A model generated the notes under the pieces. The model was not told where the DNA came from, did not search any database, and saw only the letters and a list, made by a program, of their open reading frames with translations. Source: Lactobacillaceae bacterium (GTDB taxonomy: Bacteria; Pseudomonadota; Alphaproteobacteria; RF32; CAG-239). Taken from it: a DNA stretch of 64,000 nt. Both the position numbers and the translations under genes were made by a program. Of the stretch, positions 53,823 through 61,980 are shown in pieces (within the stretch, counting starts at the first letter, position 1; each line of letters opens with the position of its first letter). Location of the stretch: contig JAISVX010000001.1 in assembly GCA_031271345.1 (NCBI GenBank), positions 1 to 64,000 on the forward strand. The letters run 5' to 3'.

Positions 53823-53871
53823 AATACTGACTAAAGTTAGTATTGTTCGAAGAATTATAAAGTACTAATAT
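53823..53871 (+). promoter_or_regulatory. Promoter of the major pilin gene with overlapping palindrome
   Basis: TTGTTC (53843-53848) and TAATAT (53866-53871) have 17-base spacing. An inverted repeat AATACT...AGTATT (53823-53844) with inner ACT/AGT symmetry abuts and slightly overlaps the -35 box, the position of an operator or activator site. Confidence 0.45.
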
Positions 53872-53914
53872 AAATATTGTATAGTTTAGTTTAATTTATA
53901 AAAGGATAAACAAA

Positions 53915-54502
53915 ATGAGAAAGTTATTTAAAAGCGAGCAATCTGGACGTTCGATGGTGGAAATGCTTGGCGTGTTAGCGATTATCGGCGTGTTGTCAGT
54001 TGCAGGTATCTCTGGATATTCAAAAGCAATGGCAAAATTTAAAGTTACAAAAACAATTGACCAAGTTTCTATGATTGTTGCAAACATTAGAACAATCTAT
54101 GCTGGTCAAAGAAACTACAAAGGTTTGGATACTAAAACATCTATCGGTATCGGCGCTATCCCTAGCGAAATGTTGGGCGGTGCTGCTGATACAATTACCA
54201 ACGCATTTAACGGCTTGGTAGATATTAAAGCAGTTTCTTCTGGCGGCGTTGCTGACTTAGCTTTCTATGTTAACTACAAAGGTTTGAGCCAAGATGCATG
54301 CGCTACTCTTGCTACTTCTGACTGGGGTTCTGGTTCTCAGTCTGGTCTTTTAGCAATGGCTATTGCAGACGCTGCTGCTGCTGTTCCAACAGCTACTAAC
54401 GAAAACAGCGGTGTGTTTATTTACTCTGCACTGCCAATTACTCCGGTGCAAGCAGCTACAAAATGCGCTAACGGTTCATCTCTTACTTGGTACTACTTCT
54501 AA
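53915..54502 (+). CDS. pilS: Type IVb major prepilin
   Basis: A 195-residue prepilin. The short leader ends at Q-S-G, and the mature protein begins R-S-M-V-E with Glu at +5, then the hydrophobic helix M-L-G-V-L-A-I-I-G-V-L-S-V-A-G. The Ala/Gly/Thr-rich globular domain has two Cys (D-A-C-A-T and T-K-C-A-N) that can form the C-terminal disulfide loop. AAGGA lies 8 bases before ATG, and the gene has its own promoter and terminator, as expected for an abundant subunit. No prepilin peptidase gene is in the window. Confidence 0.88.
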   Translation: MRKLFKSEQSGRSMVEMLGVLAIIGVLSVAGISGYSKAMAKFKVTKTIDQVSMIVANIRTIYAGQRNYKGLDTKTSIGIGAIPSEMLGGAADTITNAFNGLVDIKAVSSGGVADLAFYVNYKGLSQDACATLATSDWGSGSQSGLLAMAIADAAAAVPTATNENSGVFIYSALPITPVQAATKCANGSSLTWYYF

Positions 54503-54520
54503 TCCAAGCTGGAACTTAAT

Positions 54521-54553
54521 AAAAAGAACCTCTATTTTAGAGGTTCTTTTTTT
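54521..54553 (+). terminator. Terminator after the major pilin
   Basis: AAGAACCTCTA and TAGAGGTTCTT form a long stem followed by a run of T. Confidence 0.9.
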
Positions 54554-54639
54554 GTTAAAATATAATATATTTTTAACACAAATGTTTTTTAATATGCCTA
54601 TAATGACTGTTAAGAACTTACGCATAAGGAGTAAATTAA

Positions 54640-55605
54640 ATGGTAAAAATATGTGAGACCAAATTTTCAGATATTTATGTAACGCCAGAAAAAGAAGTGT
54701 TTATCCCAGACCCATATACTGAAGACAGCTTAATGTTTTTTGAGCCGGAAGATTTTGACGCGTTCTTTGCGCTGCTTGAAAAAGGCTGGGACGGAAAAAA
54801 CAGCAGCTATTCTATCATATATGAGAAATCCATATATCGTGTTGAGCGTACGGAAGCCATTTATGGAATACAATACTGCGCAAGAAAAATGCCGGAAAAG
54901 ACCCCATTCTTTGCAAGTTTAGGCTTTAAGCCCGAGCTGGTCAGACACCTGCTTTCTTTAAGCAGCGCTTCCGGGCTTATTCTATGTTCCGGACCAACAG
55001 GCTCTGGTAAAACGACAACTGTATCAAGCCTGTTAAAAGAATATTTAGACGAAGAGGGCGGCTTTGCTTATACGATTGAAGACCCGACAGAGATGCCTCT
55101 GGACGGCGTTTATAAAGCCAGAAACGGCGGCATAGGGCTATGTAAGCAGACTCAGCCTCCTCACGGCGACTGGGGCGAAGGACTTAAGTCCGCATTAAGA
55201 ACAAAACCTCGTTTTATTCTTGTGGGCGAGATTAGAACTCCCGAAACAGCCAGCGAAGTTCTACGTGCCGCAACATCCGGCCACCTGGTTTTATCGACAA
55301 TCCACGGAAACAACGTAAGCGATGCCATAAGCTCGGTGATAAAATATGCTTCCGCGACATCAATGAGCGAGGAGCTGGCTTTTGATTTGTTCTCCCGCGG
55401 CATGCTAGGCGTTCTGCATCAGCACTTATACGGCGTCGGCATTAAAATTCCGATTATTACACATTTGTTTGCAAACCCTGATACAACCAGAGGCGACCAA
55501 GTCAGAGGCATTATAAAATCGGGCAAGCTTAACCTGGCGACAGCTATAGAAACACAGATGACAAGGCTATCAAGAGGAATGAATATCTTTCCAGAGCTTG
55601 GTTAA
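54640..55605 (+). CDS. PilT/DotB-like ATPase
   Basis: A 321-residue ATPase without the Cys pairs of extension motors. Walker A G-P-T-G-S-G-K-T-T is at 118-126, then Y-T-I-E-D-P-T-E, F-I-L-V-G-E-I-R and G-H-L-V-L-S-T-I-H-G. Length and motifs place it near PilT retraction motors and the related TraJ/DotB ATPases. Its place directly after the major pilin suggests pilus retraction, but a T4SS role cannot be excluded. AAGGAG lies 8 bases upstream. Confidence 0.8.
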   Translation: MVKICETKFSDIYVTPEKEVFIPDPYTEDSLMFFEPEDFDAFFALLEKGWDGKNSSYSIIYEKSIYRVERTEAIYGIQYCARKMPEKTPFFASLGFKPELVRHLLSLSSASGLILCSGPTGSGKTTTVSSLLKEYLDEEGGFAYTIEDPTEMPLDGVYKARNGGIGLCKQTQPPHGDWGEGLKSALRTKPRFILVGEIRTPETASEVLRAATSGHLVLSTIHGNNVSDAISSVIKYASATSMSEELAFDLFSRGMLGVLHQHLYGVGIKIPIITHLFANPDTTRGDQVRGIIKSGKLNLATAIETQMTRLSRGMNIFPELG

Positions 55606-55612
55606 ATATAAT

Positions 55613-55640
55613 AAAAAACCCCATATTTCCGGGGTTTTTT
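55613..55640. terminator. Bidirectional terminator
   Basis: AAAAAACCCC and GGGGTTTTTT pair between the convergent pilus cluster and the xanthine phosphoribosyltransferase gene. Confidence 0.85.
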
Positions 55641-55690
55641 ATTGGGTCTTGAAAGCAACCGCACAATTGAACTAAAAAAAACAGTTTATG

Positions 55691-56116
55691 TTAATCCCAC
55701 GGAAAAACAATCCATTTATCAGGCAATTTCTTTTCAAAGATGTCTGGCTCGCTTACCCCTTCAGGTTTTGCGTAAACGGTAATAAACTTTGCCTGCGGAA
55801 ACAAACCTTTTAGCAGTCTAAAAGTGTTTCCCGTATCCGACAAGTCATCAATGACCAGCGTTTTTTCATTAACTTCTCCGACATTAGAGGTATATATAAC
55901 CTCATCATTTCTGCCTTCTTTGCCATCATCGTAGCTGCGAACATTGACTGTTTCAACATTCCTAAGCCCAAGCTCATAAGAAACTATACCCGCAGGAACA
56001 AGCCCGCCCCTGCTCACGGCAATAATCTTATCATAACTTCCAGACGCTTTAATTTTTTCACAAAGACTTTTTGTATCTTTATGGAACTCTTCCCAACTAA
56101 TATAAATTTTATCCAT
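55691..56116 (-). CDS. gpt: Xanthine/guanine phosphoribosyltransferase
   Basis: A 141-residue purine-salvage enzyme that converts xanthine or guanine and PRPP to XMP or GMP. I-I-A-V-S-R-G-G-L-V-P-A (about 31-42) and the PRPP loop V-I-D-D-L-S-D-T-G-N-T are present, with the terminal W-I-V-F-P-W-D typical of the Gpt type. ATG 56116 overlaps the upstream stop by 8 bases and gives the family length; the longer frame adds a non-homologous leader. Confidence 0.88.
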   Translation of the reverse strand: MDKIYISWEEFHKDTKSLCEKIKASGSYDKIIAVSRGGLVPAGIVSYELGLRNVETVNVRSYDDGKEGRNDEVIYTSNVGEVNEKTLVIDDLSDTGNTFRLLKGLFPQAKFITVYAKPEGVSEPDIFEKKLPDKWIVFPWD

Positions 56117-56642
56117 GTTTTGCCTTAATCCTATAAATATATTCAATTATCTCCGGGTCATCCCAATCCGCGCCGCCTCTGATTCTGCCGATTTCTTCTC
56201 CTTTTTTATTTATCAGCACATTATGAGGAGTTGAATGCACGCCAAAATCGGCGGCAAGACCGCCTCCTTCGTCTAAATATACCTCTAAATCAGGAGCTTT
56301 CCACCTGCGGAGAAAAGCTTTGGTTTGTAAAAAATCTGTCCATTCCGAGGCGGGTGATATTGCGATAACTCTTATGCCGCTGTCTTTTACAATATTGCTG
56401 AAATTATTTAAGTCATCCAGCTCTCTTATGCAGACCGCGCATTTTTTTGACCAGAACACAACTATCAAAAATTCGCCCTTATAATCTGATAGAAAAACCT
56501 TTTTTCCACCCTCATAATATATTGTTCTAACAGGTAACTTTCTTGGCGCTTCATATATATTTACGGCATCTTGTTTAGCTAAGATACCGCTCGTATAAAA
56601 GACTATAAAAAAACCTATCAATAAAAGCCTTCTTATCATCAA
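56109..56642 (-). CDS. Exported TlpA-like thioredoxin-fold protein
   Basis: A 177-residue redoxin: signal peptide (to about residue 22), then the TlpA/ResA fold with L-I-V-V-F-W-S-K-K-C-A-V-C (C-x-x-C near 75-78) and the cis-Pro region S-T-P-H-N-V-L-I-N-K-K-G. It would reduce periplasmic disulfides, perhaps in cytochrome maturation or in Cys-rich envelope proteins. Its last codons overlap gpt by 8 bases, an unrelated function. Confidence 0.82.
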   Translation of the reverse strand: MMIRRLLLIGFFIVFYTSGILAKQDAVNIYEAPRKLPVRTIYYEGGKKVFLSDYKGEFLIVVFWSKKCAVCIRELDDLNNFSNIVKDSGIRVIAISPASEWTDFLQTKAFLRRWKAPDLEVYLDEGGGLAADFGVHSTPHNVLINKKGEEIGRIRGGADWDDPEIIEYIYRIKAKHG

Positions 56643-56741
56643 AACCCCATATAGTAACTTTGTTTATGGTTGTTTAATAAATCTATGTTAAGTATTATTA
56701 TAATTACTCAAATATATTTGTACAAGTATAAGGTATAATAA

Positions 56742-56867
56742 ATGAAGAAGCTTATAAAACTATTAATGATTTTTGCATTTGCCATAACTGTCTGCTCATG
56801 CGGCAAAATGGCAAGTCCAGTTCCTATAGAGGGAAGCGGATACCCTCACAAATATCCAAAATCTTAA
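56742..56867 (+). CDS. Very small lipoprotein, LptM-like
   Basis: A 41-residue lipoprotein with a lysine-rich start, a hydrophobic helix and a C-S-C-G-K lipobox region (Cys 20). The mature chain, P-V-P-I-E-G-S-G-Y-P-H-K-Y-P-K, has the Y-P-x-x-Y-P style of the short LptM-like lipoproteins that follow the secretory lipobox in proteobacteria. AAGG lies about 9 bases upstream. Assignment is tentative because of the length. Confidence 0.55.
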   Translation: MKKLIKLLMIFAFAITVCSCGKMASPVPIEGSGYPHKYPKS

Positions 56868-56890
56868 AGTTTTTAAATTAGGAAATAGCA

Positions 56891-57574
56891 ATGGTTAATA
56901 ATGATTTTTCTGACGGCATGATTCCTTATGTTGAATTTGCGGACAATGCGAACGAGAGAACCCCATGCGTGCTGGTTCTGGACTGTTCCGGCTCGATGAG
57001 AGACGAGCCGATAAAGCAGCTCAACATCGGGCTTAAAGCTCTTGAAAAAGAACTGAAAGACGACATTGACGCAAGCTCAAGAGTTCAGCTTTTAATTATA
57101 AAAGCCTATGGCAAAGACGAAGTCGTCGTCGCTTCCGACTGGATTGACGCAATGAACTTTGAAGCGCCTATTATGGAAGCAAGCGGGCTTACTCCTATCG
57201 GCAAAGCTATGGAACTGGCGCTGCAAAAAATCGAAGAACAAAAATGTATTTATGACAGCTGCGGCATTACATCTAAAAGACCTTGGATATTTTTAATCAG
57301 CGACGGCGAACCAACCGATTATGACTGGGAGCAAATCGCTGAAAAATGCCGTTATGCGCAGCAAAACAAAAAAGTCGTCGTTCATGCCGTCGGCACACAA
57401 GGAGCAAATTTAGATAAACTTGCCAGGTTTTCCATTATGCCTCCAAAAAGGCTGACCGGCTTAAAATTTACAGAATTTTTCTTATGGTTAAGCAGAAGCG
57501 TTTCCTGTATTTCTCGGGCGGCGCCGAATGCGAAGGATTTATTACAGGACACGGGCGATTGGGATGAGGAATAG
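56891..57574 (+). CDS. vWA-domain protein, TerY-like
   Basis: A 227-residue von Willebrand A domain. The metal site is intact: D-C-S-G-S (31-35), T-P-I-G (about 97) and S-D-G-E-P-T-D (about 138). TerY-like vWA proteins act as adaptors in Ter-associated signalling together with a PP2C phosphatase and a kinase, both encoded next. The 3' end overlaps the phosphatase gene by 11 bases. Confidence 0.8.
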   Translation: MVNNDFSDGMIPYVEFADNANERTPCVLVLDCSGSMRDEPIKQLNIGLKALEKELKDDIDASSRVQLLIIKAYGKDEVVVASDWIDAMNFEAPIMEASGLTPIGKAMELALQKIEEQKCIYDSCGITSKRPWIFLISDGEPTDYDWEQIAEKCRYAQQNKKVVVHAVGTQGANLDKLARFSIMPPKRLTGLKFTEFFLWLSRSVSCISRAAPNAKDLLQDTGDWDEE

Positions 57575-58310
57575 CGAGATAAAAGTATTATCAACCACTA
57601 TTCAGGGTCTGCGCAACAGCAGCCGTAATATGCCATGCCAGGACTATTGCAAACATTCGACCAAAGGAAAAAACTTTGTAGCCATAATTTCCGATGGAGC
57701 AGGTTCCGCAAAACACAGTAAAATCGGCGCGAGAGTAATCTGCGAAACGCTGACAGACCTTTTGGCAAACGCTCACGAGCATAATATAAAAAAATCCGTT
57801 GCCTTTGCCATCGAAGTCGCAAGAGATAAATTAAGACGCCACAGGCTCAATAAAACAAAAGACGAGGAAGGAATAAATGACTTTGCCGCAACAATCGTCG
57901 GAATGATATATTGCAGGGGCAAAGGGCTGTTTTTCCATATCGGCGACGGAGCTGCCATCGCGTTCAACAACAATAATTTTGATAAATATACTATATCAAA
58001 ACCCGAAAACGGGTTTTTCAGCTGCGAGACATATTTTTATACTATGAACGATTGGAAAGAAAATTTGCGTTTTACCGAGTTTAAAAACTTTAACACTTTT
58101 ATTCTCATGACCGACGGGCTGACAAACTTTTCTTTCTCCAAAGATTTTAACACCATACAAGCGGGATTTTTATCTCCGATAAATGATTTTCTGCTTAATG
58201 AGCCGGTAAAAGCCAAAGCGCTGAAAGCTTTAAAGAAAACTTTGGGAAACCCCAAGGCGGAAAAAATAAATCCCGACGACAAAACTATCCTCTGGGCAAA
58301 GGTTTTATAG
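57564..58310 (+). CDS. PP2C-type protein phosphatase
   Basis: A 248-residue Ser/Thr phosphatase. ATG 57564 is chosen for its overlap with the vWA gene and for the family's start. Metal motifs: I-S-D-G-A-G-S-A, I-G-D-G-A-A, M-T-D-G-L and the terminal D-D-K-T-I. It probably reverses the action of the kinase encoded 7 bases downstream. Confidence 0.84.
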   Translation: MRNSEIKVLSTTIQGLRNSSRNMPCQDYCKHSTKGKNFVAIISDGAGSAKHSKIGARVICETLTDLLANAHEHNIKKSVAFAIEVARDKLRRHRLNKTKDEEGINDFAATIVGMIYCRGKGLFFHIGDGAAIAFNNNNFDKYTISKPENGFFSCETYFYTMNDWKENLRFTEFKNFNTFILMTDGLTNFSFSKDFNTIQAGFLSPINDFLLNEPVKAKALKALKKTLGNPKAEKINPDDKTILWAKVL

Positions 58311-58317
58311 GTGGAAG

Positions 58318-59778
58318 ATGGAAGAGGACTCTATAAAAAAATATAACGCCATATACGCCAACGGCCACTTCGAACAAATCGAGCTTGAAGGATTGATTAA
58401 TAAAGGCGGAGCCGAGGGCAAAATATATAAAGTCGCGGGCAAACCAAATTATGTCGCAAAAATTTTCCATTCAAAACAAAAAAGCAGTTCAAACCGCAAA
58501 AAGCTGGAAGCAATGCTTCATAACCCGCCTATTTTTCCGCCAAATATTAAAGATGGCGAAGAATATGTCCAAATCGCATGGCCGGAAGCGATTTTGGAAG
58601 ACGAAAAAAGTTTCTGCGTCGGCTATCTTATGCCGTTAATCAATATGGAGAAAGCTGTTTCGCTGGATCATCTTATGCAAAAAGCAATACGCAAAAAGCT
58701 TAATCTTTCGGAAAAATATGCTTATAGGATTTTTGCCGCTTATAATCTTGCGTCAATGGTAACCGCAATGCATAAGTCCGAGCATTATATTGTGGATTTA
58801 AAGCCTTCAAACGTTTTTGTATATAAAGAAAATATGATGGTCGCGATGCTTGACTGCGACGGCTTCTCAATCAAAGGAGAATATGACAACCGCTTTCCGG
58901 CAGAATTTGTGAGCGAAGAATATATATACCCCGAGGGAATGGACCTTGGCTGTGATGAAATGGGCGAAGAACAGGATAAATTCGCCCTTGCGGTGATAAT
59001 ATTTAAACTTCTTAACAACGGCATTCATCCTTTTTCAGGCATTCCAAGAAAAAATGACGCCGTAATGCTGACAATTCAGGAAAGAATTGAGCAAAACAAA
59101 TATGCCTACGGCTTATGGCCAGACTCTTATCAAGCTCCTCACCCATACAGCATACATGAATATTTTGATAAAAAAACCCTCGCGCTGTTTGAAAGAGCGT
59201 TTGTAAAGGGGCAGAAAAGACCGACGGCAAAAGAATGGAAAGATCATATATGGTCGCTGCTGCACAGCTTAAAAAAATGTAAAAAAGATCATAACCACGC
59301 TTTCTTCACCTCAAAAGGCTGCGGCTTATGCGTCGCCGAAGAAAAGTTCAAAGGAAACATTTCGTCCATCCAAAAACAAATGGATGCTCCACAGACTTTA
59401 AGGGGAGTCGAGGTTAAAGAGTTATCAACAGAGTTTATAAAAAAAACCAAAAAAGAAAAAATTGCCCAAGACAACAAGATATTTGCCTTCTCCGTGCTGG
59501 GAATTACGGCATATATGCTGTTTTTCACATTTTTGCACAAAATGCTTACTTATGTTAAAGGCAGCGTAAATATTCTCGGCATAAGCGCTCAGGCGATAGC
59601 CGCCTCTTTTATCATGATTGCGGTATATAAGTGTTTAAAAATTTTGGAAGACAAAATCGAGTTGTTTCAAAACAGGGCGCTAAGCTATATGCTTCTTGCG
59701 TACGCTTTGATATGTATGATAATAACGATAATCTTCATAAACGGCGTTTATCTCGATATTTTTTCATTATCGATGTAG
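58318..59778 (+). CDS. Membrane-anchored Ser/Thr kinase-like protein
   Basis: A 486-residue protein. The kinase domain (about 20-310) has a glycine-rich N-K-G-G-A-E-G-K, the Lys of V-A-K-I-F (K48), the catalytic loop V-D-L-K-P-S-N (D160, N165; the usual HRD is I-V-D), and D-C-D-G-F in place of DFG. A Cys/His cluster (C-K-K-D-H-N-H...C-G-L-C, about 320-343) may bind zinc, and three C-terminal helices (about 388-410, 425-448, 458-482) anchor it. Third member of the vWA-PP2C-kinase triad. Confidence 0.8.
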   Translation: MEEDSIKKYNAIYANGHFEQIELEGLINKGGAEGKIYKVAGKPNYVAKIFHSKQKSSSNRKKLEAMLHNPPIFPPNIKDGEEYVQIAWPEAILEDEKSFCVGYLMPLINMEKAVSLDHLMQKAIRKKLNLSEKYAYRIFAAYNLASMVTAMHKSEHYIVDLKPSNVFVYKENMMVAMLDCDGFSIKGEYDNRFPAEFVSEEYIYPEGMDLGCDEMGEEQDKFALAVIIFKLLNNGIHPFSGIPRKNDAVMLTIQERIEQNKYAYGLWPDSYQAPHPYSIHEYFDKKTLALFERAFVKGQKRPTAKEWKDHIWSLLHSLKKCKKDHNHAFFTSKGCGLCVAEEKFKGNISSIQKQMDAPQTLRGVEVKELSTEFIKKTKKEKIAQDNKIFAFSVLGITAYMLFFTFLHKMLTYVKGSVNILGISAQAIAASFIMIAVYKCLKILEDKIELFQNRALSYMLLAYALICMIITIIFINGVYLDIFSLSM

Positions 59779-59865
59779 CCTTTAAATTTATACTATAAAT
59801 ATTTTTCATTTTATGATATATTGTTGTCGTTGATTTTTAAAAATAACATTTTAAGGAATAAAAAA

Positions 59866-61254
59866 TTGAAAAACTTAAAACCAGTTATCATTTCTGGAAA
59901 AGAGGTCCTTCCTCTCGTAGAAGGCGGCAAAGGCATTAATGCCACCGACGGATACTGCAGCGGAATATGGGCAAGAGAAAACTGCGTCGGTACTTTTTCC
60001 GGAGTTTGCCCCGACCAATATGACAATAATAAAAACATTATATTTGAGAAATTTTTTAAGAAGAATCGCGCGGAGCGCCAAGAGGAATTGGTTGAGCAAT
60101 GTATTCAAGGATGTGTTGATCAAGCTAAAGTTGCTCATGAAGTATCGAACGGCAAAGGTTGTATCCATATGAACATGCTTTGGGAAGCAGGTGGTACAGA
60201 AAAAATCCTTCAAGAGGTTTTGTCAAGAGCAAAAGGGTTGATTAACGGTGTTACTTGCGGTGCAGGACTCCCTTACAAACTAGGCGAGATGGCTTCTAAG
60301 TTTGAAACTTATTACTATCCGATTATTTCATCTGCAAGAGCTTTCCAAATTTTGTGGAAACGTTCTTTTTCAAACTTCAAAGACTTCCTTGGCGGAGTTG
60401 TTTACGAAGACCCATGGCTTGCGGGCGGACACAATGGTCTTAGCAACGCGGAAGACCCCAATAAGCCGGAAACTCCATACAGCAGGCTGGTTGAGCTTCG
60501 CGCCCGTATGAATGAAATGGGCTTGCACAACATCCCGATTATCCTTGCAGGCGGTATATGGAACTTAAGCGAATGGGAAGATTATATTGATAACCCTGAC
60601 ATTGGTCAGATAGCTTTCCAATTCGGCACAAGACCAATGCTGACAAAAGAAAGCCCGATAAGCGACGCTTGGAAAAACATGCTGCTTAACCTTAAGAAAG
60701 GCGACGTTATTCGTCAGCACTTTAGTCCTACAGGGTTTATTTCTTCAGCAATCAAAAACACTTTCTTAGAAAAGCTTTTGAACAGAAAAGACGGCGAAGT
60801 GGCGTTTTCTGATGAACAAAGCACCGAATTTTCTCATCCGCTTACATTCAAAAACAAAACACTATATATAAAACCGCAGGATGCTGAAAAAGCTCAGCGC
60901 CAAATTGACGCGGGTTTAACCGAAGTTAGAGCAACTCCTGATAATACTATCGTATTTATGACGCATGAAGACTGGGCAGAACAGCAGAAAGACCGCGCCG
61001 AATGCGTCGGCTGCTTGTCGCAATGCCAATTTTCTTCATGGTCTCAGGCAAAAGGAACTTCCGGCAAGTCCCCTGACCCTCGTTCATACTGTATTCATAA
61101 AACTTTATATAAGGTCGGACACGGCGGAGATGTCAACAACAATCTGGTATTTGCCGGCGAACAGGTTTATAGATTTGCTCAGGACCCTTTATATAAAAAT
61201 GGCAACATTCCTTCCGTCAAGGAACTAATCCAAAACATATTACAAGGAAAATAA
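59866..61254 (+). CDS. Nitronate-monooxygenase-like flavoprotein with Cys cluster
   Basis: A 462-residue TIM-barrel protein of the nitronate monooxygenase / 2-nitropropane dioxygenase group. TTG 59866 lies 8 bases behind AAGGA; the frame opens at another TTG without such a site. Barrel motifs: G-V-T-C-G-A-G-L-P, P-I-I-L-A-G-G-I-W and I-A-F-Q-F-G-T-R-P (FMN phosphate region). The C-terminal C-V-G-C-L-S-Q-C is not usual for simple NMOs and could hold a metal cluster. Substrate unknown. Confidence 0.72.
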   Translation: MKNLKPVIISGKEVLPLVEGGKGINATDGYCSGIWARENCVGTFSGVCPDQYDNNKNIIFEKFFKKNRAERQEELVEQCIQGCVDQAKVAHEVSNGKGCIHMNMLWEAGGTEKILQEVLSRAKGLINGVTCGAGLPYKLGEMASKFETYYYPIISSARAFQILWKRSFSNFKDFLGGVVYEDPWLAGGHNGLSNAEDPNKPETPYSRLVELRARMNEMGLHNIPIILAGGIWNLSEWEDYIDNPDIGQIAFQFGTRPMLTKESPISDAWKNMLLNLKKGDVIRQHFSPTGFISSAIKNTFLEKLLNRKDGEVAFSDEQSTEFSHPLTFKNKTLYIKPQDAEKAQRQIDAGLTEVRATPDNTIVFMTHEDWAEQQKDRAECVGCLSQCQFSSWSQAKGTSGKSPDPRSYCIHKTLYKVGHGGDVNNNLVFAGEQVYRFAQDPLYKNGNIPSVKELIQNILQGK

Positions 61255-61256
61255 AT

Positions 61257-61286
61257 AAAAGGCTCTTAGTTTAAGAGCCTTTTTTA
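61257..61286 (+). terminator. Rho-independent terminator
   Basis: AAAAGGCTCTTA and TAAGAGCCTTTTTT pair across a 3-base loop, ending the flavoprotein gene. Confidence 0.88.
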
Positions 61287-61350
61287 CGTTTGATATAATC
61301 AAATTTATATGCTATCTATTTATAATCAAATTCAATATGGGGCTACTTAA

Positions 61351-61980
61351 GTGATACGCATAATTTTTCTTGGTATAGCAATACTGTTAATAATATGGAA
61401 ACTGCATAGAATTAATAAAAAAGTTCTGTGCGCGAAATCTTATATTTTCATCAAAGAGACAAAAAATAAAGTTCCTCTGGACGAAGCAAATTATAAAGCA
61501 AACCTGTTTGATTTCTTTAAACATAAAGAAGCAAAAGCCGTCTTTGCCCAGATGAAAAACGCGCTGGAAAAAGATTATAGCAGAAACATGAATAAAATGA
61601 TTTTCAGAGCGGAAACGTGGGGATTTGTTGATACTCATACAAGAGACTTATTCAAAAAAAGAAAAAAGGTTATGCTCCTTATTGAAGAATGTCTCTTGAC
61701 CTTAAATCCGGCATCTTTTTCCGGCAACGCAACGGAAATGAGCAAAAATCTTACACTGAAGCACTGGGACACAAATGCCCTCCTAATGAAAAGGCTGGAT
61801 AAAAGAGTCTGCGCATTAAAAATTCTTTTAGACGAATATAAAGAAACTAAAGGCAGTTTATATCCTTCTATTGCGGTTGAAATAGCAACAGATATTCAAA
61901 ATGACGCTAAACATTTAGATAAGGAAGATATTAATATTGTTTCCGAATGGAAAGATATTATAAGAAAAAATAAAAAATGA
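61351..61980 (+). CDS. Membrane-anchored protein of unknown function upstream of hydG
   Basis: A 209-residue protein starting with GTG behind a GGGG site. One N-terminal membrane helix (about 3-20) is followed by a soluble, mainly helical and basic domain. Nothing in it is recognised. It overlaps hydG by 4 bases (ATGA), so it is probably co-expressed with hydrogenase maturation genes; a functional link is only suggested by that. Confidence 0.6.
   Translation: MIRIIFLGIAILLIIWKLHRINKKVLCAKSYIFIKETKNKVPLDEANYKANLFDFFKHKEAKAVFAQMKNALEKDYSRNMNKMIFRAETWGFVDTHTRDLFKKRKKVMLLIEECLLTLNPASFSGNATEMSKNLTLKHWDTNALLMKRLDKRVCALKILLDEYKETKGSLYPSIAVEIATDIQNDAKHLDKEDINIVSEWKDIIRKNKK

Noticed and set aside
53915-55605. 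Shufflon or PilV adhesin after the pilin
   Set aside because: No inverted-repeat segments, recombinase or PilV-like gene is found; the next gene is an ATPase.
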